From JBFMFH01 sp040752275 (lineage in GTDB: Bacteria > Acidobacteriota > Vicinamibacteria > Vicinamibacterales > JAKQTR01), in NCBI GenBank assembly GCA_040752275.1, contig JBFMFH010000112.1, forward strand, positions 54,182 through 118,181: a DNA stretch of 64,000 nt, read 5' to 3'. Below are positions 1-8,486 of this stretch, piece by piece (positions within the stretch are counted from its first letter, which is position 1; each line of letters begins with the position of its first letter). The notes beneath the pieces are model-generated. The model searched no databases. It was not told the origin of the DNA and was given only the letters and a program-made list of their open reading frames with translations. The position numbers and the translations under genes were made by a program.

Positions 1-106
1 GGGTGTCCATGCCCGAGACGCGCCCGCGCCGGCCGTTGATGTCGCCCATGATGTCACCGGCGAAGTCGCTCGGGACGTACACCTCGACGTTCATGATCCG
101 CTCGAG
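1..106 (-). pseudogene. Fragment of a second EF-G-like (fusA) copy, runs off the left edge
   Basis: Bases 1-106 match 2422-2527 (inside the EF-G-like gene) with one mismatch, at position 99 (C against G at 2520). In the fusA frame this encodes a domain IV/V segment starting LERIMNVEVY, where the intact gene has LEPIMNVEVY, so the mismatch changes Pro to Arg. From base 107 the match stops; only 157-173 again resembles fusA 2589-2605 (16 of 17 bases). I read it as the remnant of a duplicated gene whose 5' part has decayed or been replaced. The rest lies outside the window, so a longer partial gene, or an assembly effect at a repeat, is possible. Confidence 0.7.
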
Positions 107-510
107 ATTGGTTGTTCCAGCGAAGACGCGGCAGATTCTAGCACGAGTGCGACGGCGAGAGCTCGTTCGAGTCCAGCTGTCATGGGGTTCCTCGTTTGGG
201 TTCGTGGTTCCCCGTGCGCGGGCGCATTGGGCGTGCAAGCACCTGTTGCATGGCCTCCAGCACTCGGCCGCGACTGGCCGATTCGGAGTGTTCTTGTCGT
301 ATTCGGAGTCTCTTTGGCCGGTCCGGTGCTTCCGAGTCCATAGAGGATAGGCGTCTCGTGGTGTCCTGGCCGGCTTTCGAGGACCGGTCGCAGCCGCCGG
401 GCCGACGGATCGGTCACCGCCTAGCCCGAATGGAGAGTGACAACGCTCGGCTGTGGGCGATTGCCGACAGCCTATGGCGATAACGAGGACGTGATTGTTT
501 GGAGGGCACG
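107..510. other. Intergenic stretch, no convincing gene
   Basis: No open frame here shows family similarity, and overlapping short frames on both strands look like GC-rich noise. Bases 157-173 resemble the fusA gene, so the left part may be decayed fusA sequence. A ribosome-binding sequence GGAGGG at 501-506 belongs to the next gene. I see no RNA gene, terminator or clear promoter. Confidence 0.5.
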
Positions 511-1393
511 ATGATAGCAGAGAGAGTCAGCCTCCCCTTCCCCACACGCGCCTCAGGCCCAGAACGCTCGGGGTTGTTCGGGCTGCGCGTTGCAGGGCTC
601 GCCGTGGTCGTTGTGCTGGGTTCGTCCCAGCAGCTCTTCGCACAGACGTTTCTTGACTACCAGGCAGCGCCAGCTGGCAGCGGGACAGTCCAACTACTAC
701 TTCACCTGCAGCTACACCGCGTTCCATTACGATGACTACGGCCCGCTGCCAATTGCGGTCGAAGTCCAAGCCCTCGATCCGGACGGGAACGTCCTGGCGT
801 CGGAGCTTCGTGGCGAAGGCGGAGGCGTCCTGGTGCTAGACGTCATTGCCGCAGTGCCTCTGGCTTTCTTGTCATCGCGGGACTATGCCTGCCGCGCGTT
901 CGTGATCTACCCGTCCTCTCCCGAACTGGTCGCCGAAGGGAAGATAGCCTGCGAAGACGAGAGGAACGACATCCTGCGGGAGTACGGGATCCACAGTGTG
1001 CCCACGGTACCCTTCTGTTCGGACTTTACCACCTCTGGCGGCACCACGCACTTCAGCTGGCCCGATTGGACACAGGATGCGGGGAATCACGCCGGAGGAT
1101 GGGCCATCGGCAAGATCTGGGGGCAGCTTGAACAGTGGTACAGCAGTTACGACAGAGGTGGGTTTAGGGTGACGTCTGGCTATCGCTGTCCCCACCGGAA
1201 TTTCGAGCTCCCGGGAGCGGTGCAAGACAGCCGACACATGTCGGGCGAGGCGATTGACGTCTTCTCGGCAGAGCACGAATGGACTCCGGAAGAACACACT
1301 CGGATGAGGGACGCTGCTCGGCAAGCTGGCTCGACCTGGCAAAGCGATTGGGGAGCGTACAACGATCACCATCTGCACGCCCAGTGGCGTTAG
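511..1393 (+). CDS. Secreted M15-type (D-Ala-D-Ala carboxypeptidase-like) peptidase, apparently frameshifted
   Basis: The start at 511 has GGAGGG five bases upstream and begins a plausible signal peptide: a long n-region, the hydrophobic core VAGLAVVVVLG, and a FAQ cleavage region. That frame (511-735) reads TFLDYQAAP and then degenerates. The conserved body continues in the next frame (open 590-1393) from AAGQSNYYFTC onward. One extra base somewhere around 665-690 would explain both halves. The C-terminal third has the zinc-peptidase pattern of the M15A family: SGYRCPHRN, then SRHMSGEAIDV (H and D ligands), then a terminal HHLH. The likely role is periplasmic peptidoglycan trimming. A sequencing error cannot be told from a true frameshift here; if true, the signal peptide is lost. 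It is 15 bp upstream of a second secreted-protein gene. Confidence 0.65.
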
Positions 1394-1408
1394 TATCGCA
1401 GGGAGTCA

Positions 1409-2197
1409 ATGATGATCGCGAAGCACAGGTTGTTCGTCGTTGCCGCCGCGATTGCGATGGGTGCGCCGCTCTCTCGGGTGGTGCCCGCGCAGGAAGCCGT
1501 CGACCAGAAGGCGGTTGCGCAGCAGCTCCTGTCGACCGAGGTGGAGGACCGCTTCAGGGCGCTCGCCCAGGCAAGGGCCCTCGGGCCGTCGCGAATTGGC
1601 CCCGAGCTTCGGGACGCCCTGATTGCAGCGCTGGAAGTAGAGAACCGGCGGACGAAGAGCCGGCACGAGGCAGCGCTTCGCGGGGAATACCTCGAGGATC
1701 GTGACGAGTTCTACCCGGAAGTGGCTGAAGTGGTGGTTGCCCTGCGCACTGCGCGGGCCATTCCGGCCCTGGCGGGAGCCTTGGGTCACGGCATGATGGT
1801 CATCCGGGCACTGGTGGACTTCGGCGAGTCTGCCGTTCCGGCGGTACTGACAGTCGTGACGTCGGAGGATTCGCTCGTGCCCGCGGTGGACGACGGGCTG
1901 CACACGCTGCAGCTCGTGGTTGAGGGCTCAGAGACCAGGCCGCTCTCTCCGGCAACGCGCAGGGTGATTGTGGCGGCGGCAAGGCAGCGGTTGAGCGGCA
2001 GCCAGTTTGACACAGTCCTCTGCAACGCGTCGGACCTTGCCGTCGCGCTGAACGACCGGGGGCTACGAGAGATCGTACAGCGCTTGGCGGAAGACGGGAA
2101 CGAGGTCGTGTCAAGGGGCGTCACCGATCCTTCGCTCGTCGAGCACGTGCAGCGCCGTGCCGCCGCGGCTCTGGCGAAGGCTGCGGCGCGACGTTGA
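1409..2197 (+). CDS. Secreted HEAT-like repeat protein, function unknown
   Basis: 262 residues. An N-terminal signal peptide (hydrophobic core around 8-20, cleavage near VVPAQ) precedes an all-helical protein rich in Ala, Leu and Arg. Short paired helices such as VVVALRTARAIPALAGALGH and ALVDFGESAVPAVLTVV resemble HEAT/PBS-lyase repeats. No catalytic motif is visible. GGGAG at 1401-1405 spaces better to the second ATG (1412), so translation may begin one codon later. It follows the frameshifted peptidase gene closely and could be co-transcribed with it. A protein-protein interaction role in the periplasm is inference from the fold only. Confidence 0.6.
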   Translation: MMIAKHRLFVVAAAIAMGAPLSRVVPAQEAVDQKAVAQQLLSTEVEDRFRALAQARALGPSRIGPELRDALIAALEVENRRTKSRHEAALRGEYLEDRDEFYPEVAEVVVALRTARAIPALAGALGHGMMVIRALVDFGESAVPAVLTVVTSEDSLVPAVDDGLHTLQLVVEGSETRPLSPATRRVIVAAARQRLSGSQFDTVLCNASDLAVALNDRGLREIVQRLAEDGNEVVSRGVTDPSLVEHVQRRAAAALAKAAARR

Positions 2198-2218
2198 CAG
2201 TCCCGTCGCGCTTCGACC

Positions 2219-4315
2219 TTATTCCTCTTCCTCCGCCGCCTCGCCCTTCTCGGCCTTCGACGCCGCGATGATCTTCGCCTGGAGGTGCGCCGGCACCTCC
2301 TCGTAGTGCGAGTACTCCATGTGGTAGGTGCCGCGACCGCCGGTGGTCGAGGTCAGCGTCTGCTCGTAGGTGAGCATCTCCGACATCGGCACCTGGGCCT
2401 TGACGACGGTGGTGTGGCCGCGGGTGTCCATGCCCGAGACGCGCCCGCGCCGGCCGTTGATGTCGCCCATGATGTCACCGGCGAAGTCGCTCGGGACGTA
2501 CACCTCGACGTTCATGATCGGCTCGAGGATCGTCGGGCGGCAGCGGGTCATGGCGTCCTTGAACGCCAGGCGACCGGCCATCTTGAAGGAGAGTTCGTTC
2601 GAGTCGACGGCATGGAACTTCCCGTCGAGGAGCGTCACCTTGAAGTCCATGACCGGGTACCCGGCCAGATAGCCGCGCATCCGCGCCTCCTGGATACCCT
2701 TCTCGACCGCCGGGCGGAATTGCTGCGGAATCGACCCGCCGAAGATCTCGTCCACGAACTCGAAATCCGCGCCCCTGGGGAGCGGCTCCATCTTGATCGT
2801 GCAGTCGCCGAACTGCCCGTGGCCGCCGGTCTGCTTCTTGTGCCGGCCGTTGGCCTCGGTCGATGCGGTGATGGTCTCGCGGTACGGGATGCGCGGCAGC
2901 TTGAGGTTCACCTCGACGCCGAACCGCCGCTTCATCTTGTTGACGGTGACTTCGATGTGCAGCTGGCCTTGGCCCGAGAGCAGCAGCTCGTGCGTCTGCG
3001 GGTCGCGGCTGAAGCGGATCGTCGGGTCCTCTTCCTGGATGCGCTGGAGCGCCGTGCTGATCTTCTCCTCGTCGCCGCGTGACTTCGGCTCCATCGCATA
3101 CGAAAGCACGGGCTCGGGGAACGTCATGGACGCGAATCGGATCGGGCTGTCCTTGTCGCCCAGCGTGTCGTTGGTCTGCGTGTCCTTGAGCTTCGCGACG
3201 GCGCCGAGATCTCCCGCCTTGATCTCGGGCACGTCCGTCGTCGTCTTGCCCTGCATGACCCCGATGTGGCCGAGGCGCTCCGTCGAGTCCTTGGTCAAAT
3301 TGGAGATGGTCGAGTCCGCCTTGACCGATCCGCGCAGGACTCGGAAGAGATTGATGCGCCCGGCGAATGGGTCGGCGATGGTCTTCCACACGAACACCGC
3401 CGCCGGGCCGCCGTCGCTGACCCGGAACTCGGTTTCCACCCCGGCCTTGTCGGTGGCCTTCACGGTGCGCTCGGCCGCGGAAGGCAGGTAGGCCATCACG
3501 GCGTCGAGCAGGGGCTGGATCGCGATGTTGGCCAGACCCGACGTGCAGACGAGCGGGAACACCTTGCCCGTGTTGACGGCGGCCTTCAGCCCGCGGACCA
3601 GTTCCTCCTGGGTCAGCGTGCCGGCCTCGAAGAACTGCTCCATGAGGCTGTCGTCCGCCTCGGCCACCATCTCGACCAGGGCCTCCCGCGCCTCCTTCGC
3701 CTTATCGGCGAGGTTCGCCGGGACGTCGCCCTCGGTGACCTTCCCCGAGCCGTCGGCGGCGTAGGTATACGCCTTCATGCCCACCAGATCCACGACGCCC
3801 TTGAAGTCCTTTTCTTCGCCGATCGGCATCTGGATGGGGACGACGCCCCGACCGAAGGTGGTGTGCAGACCGTCGAGCGTCCGCTCCAGGCTGGCGCGAT
3901 CGCGCTCGAGCTTGCTCAGGACCACCAGGCGGGGAAGGCCCTGCCGGGCCGCCTCATCCCACACCTTCTCGGTCTGCACTTCCGGGCCCGACACCGCATC
4001 CACCAGGACCAGCGCACCGTCCGCCACGTGAAGGCCCGCGCAGGCGTCGCTGAAGAAGTTCGCGAAGCCAGGCGTGTCGACGATGTTGATCTTCGCCTTG
4101 TTCCACTCGGCATACGCGATGCTCGACGAGAGCGTGTGCTTGCGCGCGACCTCCTCATCGTCGAAGTCCGTGACCGTGTTTCCCTCGTCGACCTTGCCCA
4201 GGCGGTTGACCATGCCGGCGTCGAACAACATGGCGGACGTCAACTGCGTCTTGCCAGAGCCCCCGTGACCGACAATCGCGATGTTCCAGATGCTGGCGGC
4301 GTCGTAGACCTTCAT
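2219..4315 (-). CDS. fusA: Elongation factor G-like GTPase (EF-G paralog subfamily)
   Basis: 698 residues, full EF-G length with all domains. The P-loop is GHGGSGKT (about residues 16-23). The switch II motif reads DTPGF, not the DTPGH of canonical EF-G, so the histidine that positions the hydrolytic water is absent. The G4 position reads SKLERDR in place of NKxD. These substitutions mark the EF-G-like subfamily with DTPG(F/Y), found beside canonical EF-G in several phyla. The C-terminal IV-V region, including GQGQLHIEV and HAVDSNELSFKMAG, is intact, so a ribosome-binding role is likely. It ends in an acidic EEAAEEEE-type tail. Whether it is the translocase, a recycling factor or a stress form cannot be told. 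Part of it is duplicated at 1-106. The upstream start region contains TATCAT (4364-4369, minus strand) but no good -35. Confidence 0.85.
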   Translation of the reverse strand: MKVYDAASIWNIAIVGHGGSGKTQLTSAMLFDAGMVNRLGKVDEGNTVTDFDDEEVARKHTLSSSIAYAEWNKAKINIVDTPGFANFFSDACAGLHVADGALVLVDAVSGPEVQTEKVWDEAARQGLPRLVVLSKLERDRASLERTLDGLHTTFGRGVVPIQMPIGEEKDFKGVVDLVGMKAYTYAADGSGKVTEGDVPANLADKAKEAREALVEMVAEADDSLMEQFFEAGTLTQEELVRGLKAAVNTGKVFPLVCTSGLANIAIQPLLDAVMAYLPSAAERTVKATDKAGVETEFRVSDGGPAAVFVWKTIADPFAGRINLFRVLRGSVKADSTISNLTKDSTERLGHIGVMQGKTTTDVPEIKAGDLGAVAKLKDTQTNDTLGDKDSPIRFASMTFPEPVLSYAMEPKSRGDEEKISTALQRIQEEDPTIRFSRDPQTHELLLSGQGQLHIEVTVNKMKRRFGVEVNLKLPRIPYRETITASTEANGRHKKQTGGHGQFGDCTIKMEPLPRGADFEFVDEIFGGSIPQQFRPAVEKGIQEARMRGYLAGYPVMDFKVTLLDGKFHAVDSNELSFKMAGRLAFKDAMTRCRPTILEPIMNVEVYVPSDFAGDIMGDINGRRGRVSGMDTRGHTTVVKAQVPMSEMLTYEQTLTSTTGGRGTYHMEYSHYEEVPAHLQAKIIAASKAEKGEAAEEEE

Positions 4316-4380
4316 GAGCGGTAATCCCCTTGGACGGACGGCGGCGAACGCAACAAAAATCCAATGATACTACGGCGCGC

Positions 4381-4410
4381 GGGATTCGGGATTCGGGACT
4401 CGGGATTCGG
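4381..4410 (+). repeat. Dispersed GGGATTC-type repeat, copy 1
   Basis: Four near-identical 7-base units (GGGATTC, with one GGGACTC variant) in a row. The same composition recurs at 35731-35763, 39556-39586 and, inverted, at 39878-39904. It is in the 5' flank of the EF-G-like gene. Function unknown; it may form stem-loops with inverted copies or be a slippage-prone element. Confidence 0.75.
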
Positions 4411-4465
4411 TTCCACCCTGCACGCGGGCCTCCCGGACGACCGGGCATGCGCGTCCAGGCGGTAC

Positions 4466-4489
4466 TCGCACTGCGATTCGCACTGCGAT
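4466..4489 (+). repeat. 12-bp perfect tandem duplication
   Basis: The unit TCGCACTGCGAT occurs twice head to tail with no mismatch. It is noncoding on the strand of its neighbours. It may be a replication-slippage product; no regulatory role is evident. Confidence 0.7.
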
Positions 4490-4603
4490 CTCGTCCAACC
4501 ACGAGGCCCCGTGCACCCACGCCTCAGGCGCACGCCCGGAACACAGTGGGTGCGGTGCCCCAGATGGCGGGCCTCAAGCAGAATCGGTCGGCTGCGGACT
4601 GGG

Positions 4604-5917
4604 CTATTCGTAGCGGAGCGCCTCGATGGGGTCCAGCCGGGCCGCGCGAATCGCGGGCACCAGGCCGAAGAAGATGCCCGTACCGGCCGAGAAGCCGAAG
4701 CCGAGCGCGAAACTCCACCACGGCATCGAGATGGGGAAGCCGGTCGCGTAGTGGACTCCGAGGCCGATGCTGGACCCGATGAGGATACCGAGCACGCCTC
4801 CCACCGAGGTGAGGAAGACGGCTTCGAGGAGGAACTGCCAGAGAATCTCGCGCCGCCGGGCGCCAAGAGCCTTGCGGACGCCGATCTCGCGCGTGCGCTC
4901 GGTGACCGAGATCATCATGATGGCCATGACCCCGATTCCGCCGACCATGAGGGCGATCGACGAAATGACGACCAGGCCGATGAAGAACGCGCCCGTCAAC
5001 TGGTCCCACACCTTGAGCGCGGCGTCCTGGGTGATGATGTCGAAGTCGTTGGGCTCGTCGAGCTTCAGGCCATGGCGGATCCGCATGATCTGCTCGACCT
5101 CGTCCATGGCGGCCTGCCGGCCGGCATCCTCCCGGGGCACGACGGCAATCATCGCGCTCTGGAAGGCGCTGGCGTCCGTGACGGTGCCGTTGACGCTGAC
5201 GCGCCCGCGCGCCTGGCGCCACCCGAACTGTTTCTGGAACGTCGTGTACGGGATGACGGCGAAATCATCCTGGCCGCTGCCGATGCCCATCGGGCTCGGC
5301 CGCGGGCCGACGTAGCCGACGACCTCGAACTGTTGCGCGCCGATACGCACCTGCTTGCCCACGGGGTCGATGTTGGGGAAGAGAGCCTTGAACGCCGTCT
5401 GGCCCAGCACGACGACGTTGCGGCGGTGCAGCACTTCGGACTCGGTGAAGAACCGCCCGCCTTCGAGCTTCAGGAAATTGACGGCGGCGTAGTTCTCCGA
5501 CACGCCGATGATCGACAGTTCTTTCGTGCGCTCGCCCTTGTAGTGGATACGGGCTCGTCCGGGTACTCCCCACGCGCCCAGCCACACATCCACGCGGCCT
5601 GCCGAGGGCGCTTCACGCTCGATGGCCTTCGCGTCGTCGACGGTCAGCACGGGCCGCTTGATCAGATCCCGGAACTCCTTGCCGGCGGCGAAGCTCACGC
5701 CGCTGAACTTCGCGACGAAGATCGTGTTCGGACCCAGTTCGCGGATCGAGTCTCTCAGTGACTCGTCGAAGCCCCGGATGAGGGACGTCATGCCCACAAT
5801 GGCGGTGATCCCAATGACGATGCCCAGGATGGTGAGGACCGACCGCATCTTCTGGCTGCGGAGCGTATCGAACGCCAGCCCGATGATGTCGCCGAACAGG
5901 GCGAAGCGCATGGCCAT
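4604..5917 (-). CDS. ABC transporter permease, MacB/FtsX type (second of two)
   Basis: 437 residues. The layout is the MacB permease: a first membrane helix at about 22-44 (VLTILGIVIGITAIVGMTS), a large periplasmic domain (about 50-310) and three C-terminal helices. The coupling segment after helix 2 reads EIGVRKALGARRREI, typical of MacB/LolC/FtsX permeases where the cytoplasmic loop contacts the ATPase. The C-terminal AIRAARLDPIEALRYE is the usual family ending. The substrate is unknown; the family moves lipoproteins, peptides or antibiotics from the periplasmic leaflet. It follows the paralogous permease by 4 bp and shares an operon with an adaptor gene. No fused or adjacent ATPase domain is present. 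Confidence 0.88.
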   Translation of the reverse strand: MAMRFALFGDIIGLAFDTLRSQKMRSVLTILGIVIGITAIVGMTSLIRGFDESLRDSIRELGPNTIFVAKFSGVSFAAGKEFRDLIKRPVLTVDDAKAIEREAPSAGRVDVWLGAWGVPGRARIHYKGERTKELSIIGVSENYAAVNFLKLEGGRFFTESEVLHRRNVVVLGQTAFKALFPNIDPVGKQVRIGAQQFEVVGYVGPRPSPMGIGSGQDDFAVIPYTTFQKQFGWRQARGRVSVNGTVTDASAFQSAMIAVVPREDAGRQAAMDEVEQIMRIRHGLKLDEPNDFDIITQDAALKVWDQLTGAFFIGLVVISSIALMVGGIGVMAIMMISVTERTREIGVRKALGARRREILWQFLLEAVFLTSVGGVLGILIGSSIGLGVHYATGFPISMPWWSFALGFGFSAGTGIFFGLVPAIRAARLDPIEALRYE

Positions 5918-5921
5918 GGCC

Positions 5922-7145
5922 CTACTCCTTCCTCAAGGCCTCGATCGGATCCAGCCGCGCGGCCCGCATCGCCGGGTAGACGCCGAAGAACAGGCCGACC
6001 ATGGCGGTGATCCCGATGCCCAGCGCGACCGACCAGATCTGAACGGCCGCGGGCAGAGGGCTGGCCTTCGAGATGATCCACGCGACGAGGAAGCCGAGCG
6101 TCGTGCCGACGACGCCTCCGGCGACCGACAGCGTCACGGACTCCGCCAGGACCTGGAGCATGATGTCGCGCCGCTTCGCGCCCAGCGCCTTGCGCAGCCC
6201 GATCTCGAAGGTGCGCTCGGTGACCACCATCAACATGATGTTCATGATGACAATGCCACCGACGACGAGCGACAAGGCGACGACGCCCACGAGCACCGCG
6301 AAGATCCCCGTGGTCGCCTGCCTGTAGATCCCGAGCAGCGTGTCCGAGGTGAACATCCCGAAGTTGTTCTTGTCCTTCGGCTTGAGCCGCCGCTCGATGC
6401 GCAGGGCCACGGTGGCCTCGTCCATGGCGTCGTTGACGAGCATCGGGTCGGTCGGCTTCACGTTCAGGCTGAGCCGGACCCGGGCGCCGAAGATCTTCTG
6501 GAACGCCCCGAGGGGAATGACGGCGAACTCGTCCTGGGACTGGCCGAAGATGGCCCCCTTCTTCTCGTTCACGCCCACCACGCGGAAGTGGACCCCCTCG
6601 ATCTTGATGATCCGGTCGAGAGGGTTGGCCTGGCCGAAGAGCCGGTCGGCCGTGCCCCAGCCCAGCAGGACGACGTTCCTGTTGCGCTCGACCTCGCTCG
6701 GCGTGACGAGGCGCCCTTTCTCGACGTCGTAGGACGAGAAGTCCACGTACTCCGCCGTGACGCCCCGGATGTTCACGCTCTCGAGGACGTGCTCCTCGAA
6801 GGTGACCTTGCCGGCCCGGCTGCTCTCGGCCATCACCGACCGGATGGACGGGCCGCCTTCCTTGATGGCCTCGGCGTCGTTCAGCGTGATGAGCGGGTTG
6901 CTCCGGACCTTCTCGAAGTCGTCCTCGCTCATCGTCACGCCGTAGCGATCGACGACGAAGGAGTCGGCGCCGACGTCCGACACGATGGCGTCGGTGACCG
7001 TGGCGTTGAGGCCCTGGATCAGGGACACCACGGCGATGATCGACGTCACAGCGACGATGTTGCCGAGGACGCTCATGAACGAGCGGAGCTTGCTCGACCA
7101 AATCGCCCGCAGGGCGATGGCGACCCCTTCGAGGATGCGTCCCAC
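5922..7145 (-). CDS. ABC transporter permease, MacB/FtsX type (first of two)
   Basis: 407 residues with one N-terminal helix (about 22-44), a periplasmic MacB-core domain and three C-terminal helices. The ATPase-contacting loop reads EIGLRKALGAKRRDI and the C-terminus AMRAARLDPIEALRKE. It resembles the downstream permease but differs in the periplasmic domain, so the two may form a heterodimer. It is 11 bp downstream of the adaptor gene. The pairing with an HlyD/MacA-type adaptor suggests a tripartite-style exporter or envelope transport machine. The ATPase must come from elsewhere in the genome. Confidence 0.88.
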   Translation of the reverse strand: MGRILEGVAIALRAIWSSKLRSFMSVLGNIVAVTSIIAVVSLIQGLNATVTDAIVSDVGADSFVVDRYGVTMSEDDFEKVRSNPLITLNDAEAIKEGGPSIRSVMAESSRAGKVTFEEHVLESVNIRGVTAEYVDFSSYDVEKGRLVTPSEVERNRNVVLLGWGTADRLFGQANPLDRIIKIEGVHFRVVGVNEKKGAIFGQSQDEFAVIPLGAFQKIFGARVRLSLNVKPTDPMLVNDAMDEATVALRIERRLKPKDKNNFGMFTSDTLLGIYRQATTGIFAVLVGVVALSLVVGGIVIMNIMLMVVTERTFEIGLRKALGAKRRDIMLQVLAESVTLSVAGGVVGTTLGFLVAWIISKASPLPAAVQIWSVALGIGITAMVGLFFGVYPAMRAARLDPIEALRKE

Positions 7146-7156
7146 GGCTCAGTGCC

Positions 7157-8482
7157 TCAGCTCTTCTTCTCCTGGACCTTCACCGGATCGCCGTCCTTCA
7201 TGTCGCGAACCGAGTTGAACGGTCCCGTGATCACCTGGGCGCCCTCGTCCAGTCCCGAGAGCACCTCGAAGTACTTCTCGCCGGCGATGCCGGTCTTGAG
7301 GGGCATGAACACGGCCTTGCCGTCCTTCACGACGAACACGCCTTCGGTCTCCTTCTTCGTCTGACCCGGCCTGAGCTCGGCGGCCTGGAGACCCGGGCGC
7401 CGCTTGGCCTGCTTCTCGTTGGCTGGCGGCCGGACGACGTTGCCCTTCTCGTCGAAGACCAGCTCGCGAACCGTCGCGGCCTGGATGGGCACGGACACAA
7501 CCTTCTCGCGCGTGGCCGTGGTGATGTCGGCCGTGCAGGTGAAGCCCGGCCGCACGTCGGGCACCTCGCCTTCGACCGTGACCACGACCTTGAAATTCGT
7601 GGCGCCGCCCGACGCCGCGGCCGCTCCGGTCGCCTGAATCGGACTGTTGCCGATCTCGGTGATGACGCCGGGGAAGGTCTTGTCCGGCAGGGCGTCGATC
7701 GTCACTTTCGCCTTCTGACCCAACGCCAGACTCGGGACGTCGGTCTCGTCCACCTCGAGCTCGGCCTCGATCACCGACATGTCGGCAATCGTCAGGAGGA
7801 CCGTGCCCGCGTTGTTCATCGTCCCGATGACGACCGTTTCGCCCTCTTCGATGTTCCGTCGCGTCACGATGCCGTTGATCGGCGAGTCAATCGTCACCTG
7901 GCTCAGGTTGTACCTGGCGTTGTTGAGGTCGGCGATCGACTGGCGGATGCGCTGCTGCTGGACGGCAATCTCCGACTCGCGTACCTGGACGTCGCGCTGC
8001 CGGAGCTTCAGCTCGTTCTCGGCCCGGTCCAGCGCCTCCTTGGTCGTCAACTGGTCCTTCCATAGACTCTGCTGGCGCTTGAAACTGTCCTGCGCGAGCG
8101 CCAGTTGCAGCGTGGCGGAATCGAGCTGGACCTTCGCCTGTTCGACCGCCGTGCGCTGGGCGTTCAATCCCGCCTCGCCGCGCTCCACGGAACTACGCGC
8201 CGAGCGGGGATCGATCTCGAGGAGGAACTGCCCGGCCGTGACCCTGGCGCCCTCCTCGACGGCCAGCTTCGTCACACGGCCCATGGTGTTGGCGCTGATG
8301 TTGACCGACTGCTTGGGCTGGATCCGGCCCGACGCCGACACGATCGCCTCGAGATTGCGCTTCTCGATCTTCTCGACCTGCACCTCCACGCCGGTTTCCC
8401 GCTTGAAGTACAGGTTCGCAGCGACGATTCCGCCCAGGACCACGACGATGGCGACACCGATGAGAATCTTCTTGGCGTTCAC
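7157..8482 (-). CDS. Periplasmic adaptor (membrane fusion) protein, MacA/HlyD family
   Basis: About 441 residues from a GTG at 8482, chosen because GGGAG lies upstream and because the frame beyond it overlaps the preceding gene and loses the hydrophobic N-terminus. MacA-like features in order: an N-terminal anchor (ILIGVAIVVVLGGIVAANLY), a lipoyl half (SVNISANTMGRVTKLAVEEG), a long alpha-hairpin coiled coil (about 95-200), the second lipoyl half (TIDSPINGIVTRRNIEEGE), and beta-barrel and membrane-proximal domains. A low-complexity GAAAASGG stretch sits within the beta-barrel. It should bridge the two downstream permeases to an outer-membrane or periplasmic partner. The frame stays open upstream to 8596 but shows no adaptor-like sequence there. 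Confidence 0.87.
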   Translation of the reverse strand: MNAKKILIGVAIVVVLGGIVAANLYFKRETGVEVQVEKIEKRNLEAIVSASGRIQPKQSVNISANTMGRVTKLAVEEGARVTAGQFLLEIDPRSARSSVERGEAGLNAQRTAVEQAKVQLDSATLQLALAQDSFKRQQSLWKDQLTTKEALDRAENELKLRQRDVQVRESEIAVQQQRIRQSIADLNNARYNLSQVTIDSPINGIVTRRNIEEGETVVIGTMNNAGTVLLTIADMSVIEAELEVDETDVPSLALGQKAKVTIDALPDKTFPGVITEIGNSPIQATGAAAASGGATNFKVVVTVEGEVPDVRPGFTCTADITTATREKVVSVPIQAATVRELVFDEKGNVVRPPANEKQAKRRPGLQAAELRPGQTKKETEGVFVVKDGKAVFMPLKTGIAGEKYFEVLSGLDEGAQVITGPFNSVRDMKDGDPVKVQEKKS

Positions 8483-8486
8483 GCGA

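Larger units (their letters stand above)
4316..4603. other. 288-bp intergenic region with short repeats only
   Basis: It lies between the EF-G-like gene and the permease operon, both on the minus strand. It holds the GGGATTC-type repeat (4381-4410) and a 12-bp tandem duplication (4466-4489). It should contain the EF-G-like promoter, but I find no pair of good -35/-10 boxes. No gene is visible. Confidence 0.6.

Noticed and set aside
160..180. GTTCGAGTCC, which looks like a tRNA T-loop
   Set aside because: No T-stem, anticodon arm or acceptor stem can be folded around it. The same bases occur in fusA, so it is more likely part of the fusA remnant.
4364..7364. Long plus-strand frames opposite the two permease genes
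   Set aside because: Both permeases have complete membrane and coupling motifs on the minus strand. The plus-strand products have no domain.
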